The position numbers were made by a program, and so were the translations under genes. Below are positions 61,702 through 64,000 of a DNA stretch of 64,000 nucleotides, piece by piece (position 1 is the stretch's first letter; the number at the start of each line of letters is the position of its first letter). Source of the DNA: Paracoccaceae bacterium (GTDB taxonomy: Bacteria > Pseudomonadota > Alphaproteobacteria > Rhodobacterales > Rhodobacteraceae); contig JASJAR010000006.1 in NCBI GenBank assembly GCA_030066905.1, forward strand, positions 62,001-126,000, in the 5' to 3' direction. The notes beneath the pieces are model-generated. The model was not told the origin of the DNA, ran no database searches, and saw only the letters and a program-made list of their open reading frames with translations.

Positions 61702-62369
61702 GCCAGCACCCCGTGGGAAAGATGGGCCCTGGCGCCGGCCCGCTCGGCCAGACGCGAGGAATGGGTGACCAAGAGGAGCGCCGCATTGGCCTCGGCCACA
61801 AGCTCGAGCATGAGGTCGAGCACCCTATCGCCGGTGTCCTCGTCGAGGTTGCCGGTTGGCTCGTCGGCGAGGACGAGACCGGGCCTCGGGGCGAGCGCGC
61901 GGGCGATTGCGACGCGCTGCTGCTGCCCGCCCGAGAGCACTTCGGGGTATTTCCGCGCCTGATCGGCAAGCCCGAGCCGTTCTAGCAGCCGCGCCGTCCA
62001 GTCCGGGTCGTGGCGGCCGGCGAGCCGGGCCTGAAAGGCGACATTGGCCGCCACGTCGAGCGACGGGATGAGGTTGAACTGCTGGAACACGATCGCGAGC
62101 CGCTCGCGGCGGATTGCGGCGCGCCCCGCATCGTCGAGCGCGGCGATGTCCGCCCCGTCGATAAGCACAGCACCGCTGTCGGGGGTTTCGAGCCCGGCCG
62201 CGAGATGCAGAAGCGTCGATTTGCCCGATCCGCTTTCGCCGGTGAGCGCGAGCGTCTCCCCCGCGCCTAGCGCAAGCGACACGCCGGAGAGAACCGGTAG
62301 CGGCCCATCGGGCCCGGCGAATGTCTTGGTGACGCTCTCAAGCGCGAGGGGAAGGTCAGTTTCGGTCAC
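61698..62369 (-). CDS. ABC transporter ATP-binding protein (LolD/AttE-like)
   Basis: 223 aa. Walker A GESGSGKST (44-52), signature LSGGQQQR, Walker B LVLADEP. TGNLDED is the D loop. Type typical for FtsX-family exporters. First gene of the leftward ATPase-permease-AttH operon, overlapping the permease by 4 bp (ATGA). Confidence 0.95.
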   Translation of the reverse strand: MTETDLPLALESVTKTFAGPDGPLPVLSGVSLALGAGETLALTGESGSGKSTLLHLAAGLETPDSGAVLIDGADIAALDDAGRAAIRRERLAIVFQQFNLIPSLDVAANVAFQARLAGRHDPDWTARLLERLGLADQARKYPEVLSGGQQQRVAIARALAPRPGLVLADEPTGNLDEDTGDRVLDLMLELVAEANAALLLVTHSSRLAERAGARAHLSHGVLA

Positions 62370-62507
62370 GGACCGCTAGATAGCGGTGCGCTGGCGGAGG
62401 AACAGGGGAAACACCCGTTCCCGGTTTGACCGCCAACCTCGACTCCCGATGCCCATCGAAAGAACGAGGCGGGGCGGACCGACAGGCACCGGCCGGAACG
62501 GAGGCCC

Positions 62508-63830
62508 TCAATCGACAGGCAGGCCACTCGGCACGGCATCGGGGCGCCCGAGCGGCCGGGCCTCGGCGCTCGCACCGGTCAGCGCATGGAGAAAGGCCAC
62601 GAGATCGGCGATCTCGGCGTCGGTGAGTGCCACCGGCGCGATGTCGAGATGCCGGGCATGGCGCGCGGCCTCAAGCCGGTCCTCACCGATCGCGAAATCG
62701 GCCGCTTCGAGCCAGGGGACGAACGGCAGCTTCGCGGCATCCGGGCTCCAGGCCGCCAGGGACCCGGCCGGGTCGAGATGGTGCCGGACGATCCCTTCGA
62801 GCGTCGCATAGGCCCCGTTATGGCCGTATGGTCCCGTCAGCGCGACGTTGCGAAGCGCGGGCGTGCGGAACCTGTAGGCATCGGCCAGATCGTCGCTCTC
62901 GCCCATCCGCCCGAGATCGCGCGGCATCGGGTCGAACCGCCGGGTGCGGCCGGGGCCGAACTGAGGCAGGCCGAGCGCGTGGAACCGCTGGTCCGACAGA
63001 AGCGGGCCGGAATGGCAGGAGGCGCAATCTGCCTTTCCGTAGAAAAGCCCGAGCCCCCGGGTCTCGGCCGGCCCGAGAGCCCCTTGGTCGCCGGCGAGAT
63101 AGCGGTCGAACGGGCTGTCGAAGCTCTGCCATTCCGAGGCGATGAAGGCGCCGATCGCATTGCCGATCTCGACGATTGTGACCTCCTGGGGCGTCTCGAC
63201 ATGGTCGAAGGCGGCGACGAACATCTCCCCGTATGCGGGGTTCGTGCGGACCCGTTTCGCTAAGATAGGCCATGCGGCGTCGATCCGGTCGTTCACCGCG
63301 CCGCCGATCTCGTTCTCCTCCGGCGTGCCGGCCATCTCCGCCAGCGAGGTCAGCGGAAAGAGCGCCTGGGCGGCGAGGATATGGTCGAGCCCCTCGGGCA
63401 GCCATTCCTCGGCGGGGCTATCGAAGCCGTTGCCGAAAAGCTCCGAGACCGACAGCCGGCCGTCGTGGAACAGCACGCTGACCGATCGGTGCCCGAGATT
63501 CCAAAGCGCGGGCGCGTTGCGGGGGATGCGCTTGACGATCCGTGTGTCGCCGGAGCCCGGGGTGCGCTCAGGTCCCAGCCCCGCGCCGCCTTCGCCGATC
63601 CCGAGCGAGAGCCCGTCTGAGCCGCCGTGGTCGTGGTGGTGGCAGGTGCCGCAGGAGATGTTGCGGTTGCCCGAGAGCAGCTTGTCATAGAACAGAAGTT
63701 GTCCGAGTTTCGCCTGGCCCGGCTCCACGGCGACGAAATCCTCCGCCACCATGGGCGGCGGGAGATCTGCAGCCATGGACGGCAGGGCGGCAAGACACAG
63801 GCCGAGGGCAGGGAACACATGCTTGATCAT
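62508..63830 (-). CDS. Di-heme cytochrome c peroxidase/MauG family protein
   Basis: 440 aa from ATG 63830 with a signal peptide (VFPALGLCLAALPSMAA). First heme motif CGTCH at 60-64, second CASCH around 270. Conserved RNAPALWNLGH and FRTPALRNVALTGPYGHNGAY fit the MauG/CCP family. Periplasmic. Such enzymes reduce peroxide or modify proteins. Start codon overlaps the divergent gene. Confidence 0.92.
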   Translation of the reverse strand: MIKHVFPALGLCLAALPSMAADLPPPMVAEDFVAVEPGQAKLGQLLFYDKLLSGNRNISCGTCHHHDHGGSDGLSLGIGEGGAGLGPERTPGSGDTRIVKRIPRNAPALWNLGHRSVSVLFHDGRLSVSELFGNGFDSPAEEWLPEGLDHILAAQALFPLTSLAEMAGTPEENEIGGAVNDRIDAAWPILAKRVRTNPAYGEMFVAAFDHVETPQEVTIVEIGNAIGAFIASEWQSFDSPFDRYLAGDQGALGPAETRGLGLFYGKADCASCHSGPLLSDQRFHALGLPQFGPGRTRRFDPMPRDLGRMGESDDLADAYRFRTPALRNVALTGPYGHNGAYATLEGIVRHHLDPAGSLAAWSPDAAKLPFVPWLEAADFAIGEDRLEAARHARHLDIAPVALTDAEIADLVAFLHALTGASAEARPLGRPDAVPSGLPVD

Positions 63831-64000
63831 CACAAAGGTTCGGTCGTTCTCCGGCGGGTCGCACTTGCCATGATCGTCGTCTTCTCCAGCGTTGCAAGCC
63901 CTCAGGCGGCGACGCTTGAAGAGGCGCGCGACCTGATGGAAGCCGGCGCGTTCGAAGCGGCGCGCGAGGCCTTCCTGCCACTGGCGCGCGCCGGCAATGC
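63819..64000 (+). CDS. Secreted Sel1/TPR-like protein (5' part only)
   Basis: The frame from ATG 63819 runs off the right edge. Its first 30 residues form a signal peptide (VVLRRVALAMIVVFSSV, cleavage near QAA). The start of a Sel1-like helix repeat follows: EEARDLMEAGAFEAAREAF. AGGG lies 5 nt before the ATG. ATG 63870 is an alternative but would lose the n-region. The 5' end overlaps the divergent peroxidase start by 12 bp. Confidence 0.72.
   Translation, partial: MLDHHKGSVVLRRVALAMIVVFSSVASPQAATLEEARDLMEAGAFEAAREAFLPLARAGN

Noticed and set aside
1..64000. CRISPR array or toxin-antitoxin locus
   Set aside because: No direct repeats with spacers were seen, and none of the small genes matches a known toxin-antitoxin pair.

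Overview
The window is high-GC DNA from an alphaproteobacterium, most likely a member of the Rhodobacterales/Rhodobacteraceae. The evidence is the assimilatory sulfur operon order cysG-DUF2849-cysI-cysH-DUF934-fpr, CtrA-like sites (TTAA-N7-TTAA type), a GapR-type DUF2312 protein, paired DUF1127 mini-proteins, a VPLPA-CTERM secreted protein, a GH108/holin lysis pair of the kind used for gene transfer agent release, and a close match of many proteins to that family's usual lengths. No rRNA, CRISPR array, insertion sequence or intact prophage is visible. The one tRNA is tRNA-Thr(TGT).

Layout. 1-4.6 kb: urease accessory ureF (3' end) and ureG, a molybdenum-cofactor pair (XdhC-like, MoCF domain), and infC with an ATC start. 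4.7-11.6 kb: an Ala/Asp/Glu-repeat protein, then the leftward sulfur assimilation operon ending in ferredoxin-NADP reductase, with a divergent Lrp/AsnC regulator. 11.6-19.2 kb: a cytochrome P450, DUF808 membrane protein, YbdK-type ligase, VPLPA-CTERM protein, mmsA, CBS-pair protein and coaD. 19.5-24.7 kb: two DUF1127 mini-genes, gap, a 46-aa membrane protein, tkt, a coiled-coil protein and zapA. LacI-type operators precede the DUF1127 genes and gap. 25-29.8 kb: bolA to grxD joined by two unknown membrane proteins, a CAT-like acyltransferase and purL, with a candidate small RNA upstream of purL. 29.8-34.2 kb: LysR regulator, acyltransferase, murI, argC, ccmE.

34.2-39.1 kb is the most intriguing block. 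A compact cassette of endolysin, holin, a BhlA-like 59-aa protein, a 43-aa protein and a 4-TM protein sits between ccmE and ccmF-ccmH. 39-45 kb: PaaG-like hydratase, a response regulator with a symporter-type sensor kinase, and a FliM/FliN-like protein with an LPD-repeat tail and a CtrA-like site. 45-47.5 kb: a persulfide/sulfur cluster (phosphatase-like protein, two YeeE/YedE transporters, MBL-fold persulfide dioxygenase) with a divergent SqrR/BigR-type sensor and a 16-bp palindromic operator. 47.7-54.4 kb: FadJ-like fusion, SnoaL-fold proteins, GapR-like protein, tRNA-Thr. 54.5-58 kb: mnmH and a SelD fusion (selenouridine pathway). 58.2-62.4 kb: an Att-like ABC exporter with a lipocalin-like AttH. 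62.5-64 kb: a MauG-type di-heme peroxidase divergent from a truncated secreted protein.

A family of 171-172 bp inverted-repeat elements (five full copies, several decayed) occupies many intergenic gaps. I see it as the main repetitive feature of this genome segment. Coordinates were read by hand; family names come from recognised motifs, not from a database search.
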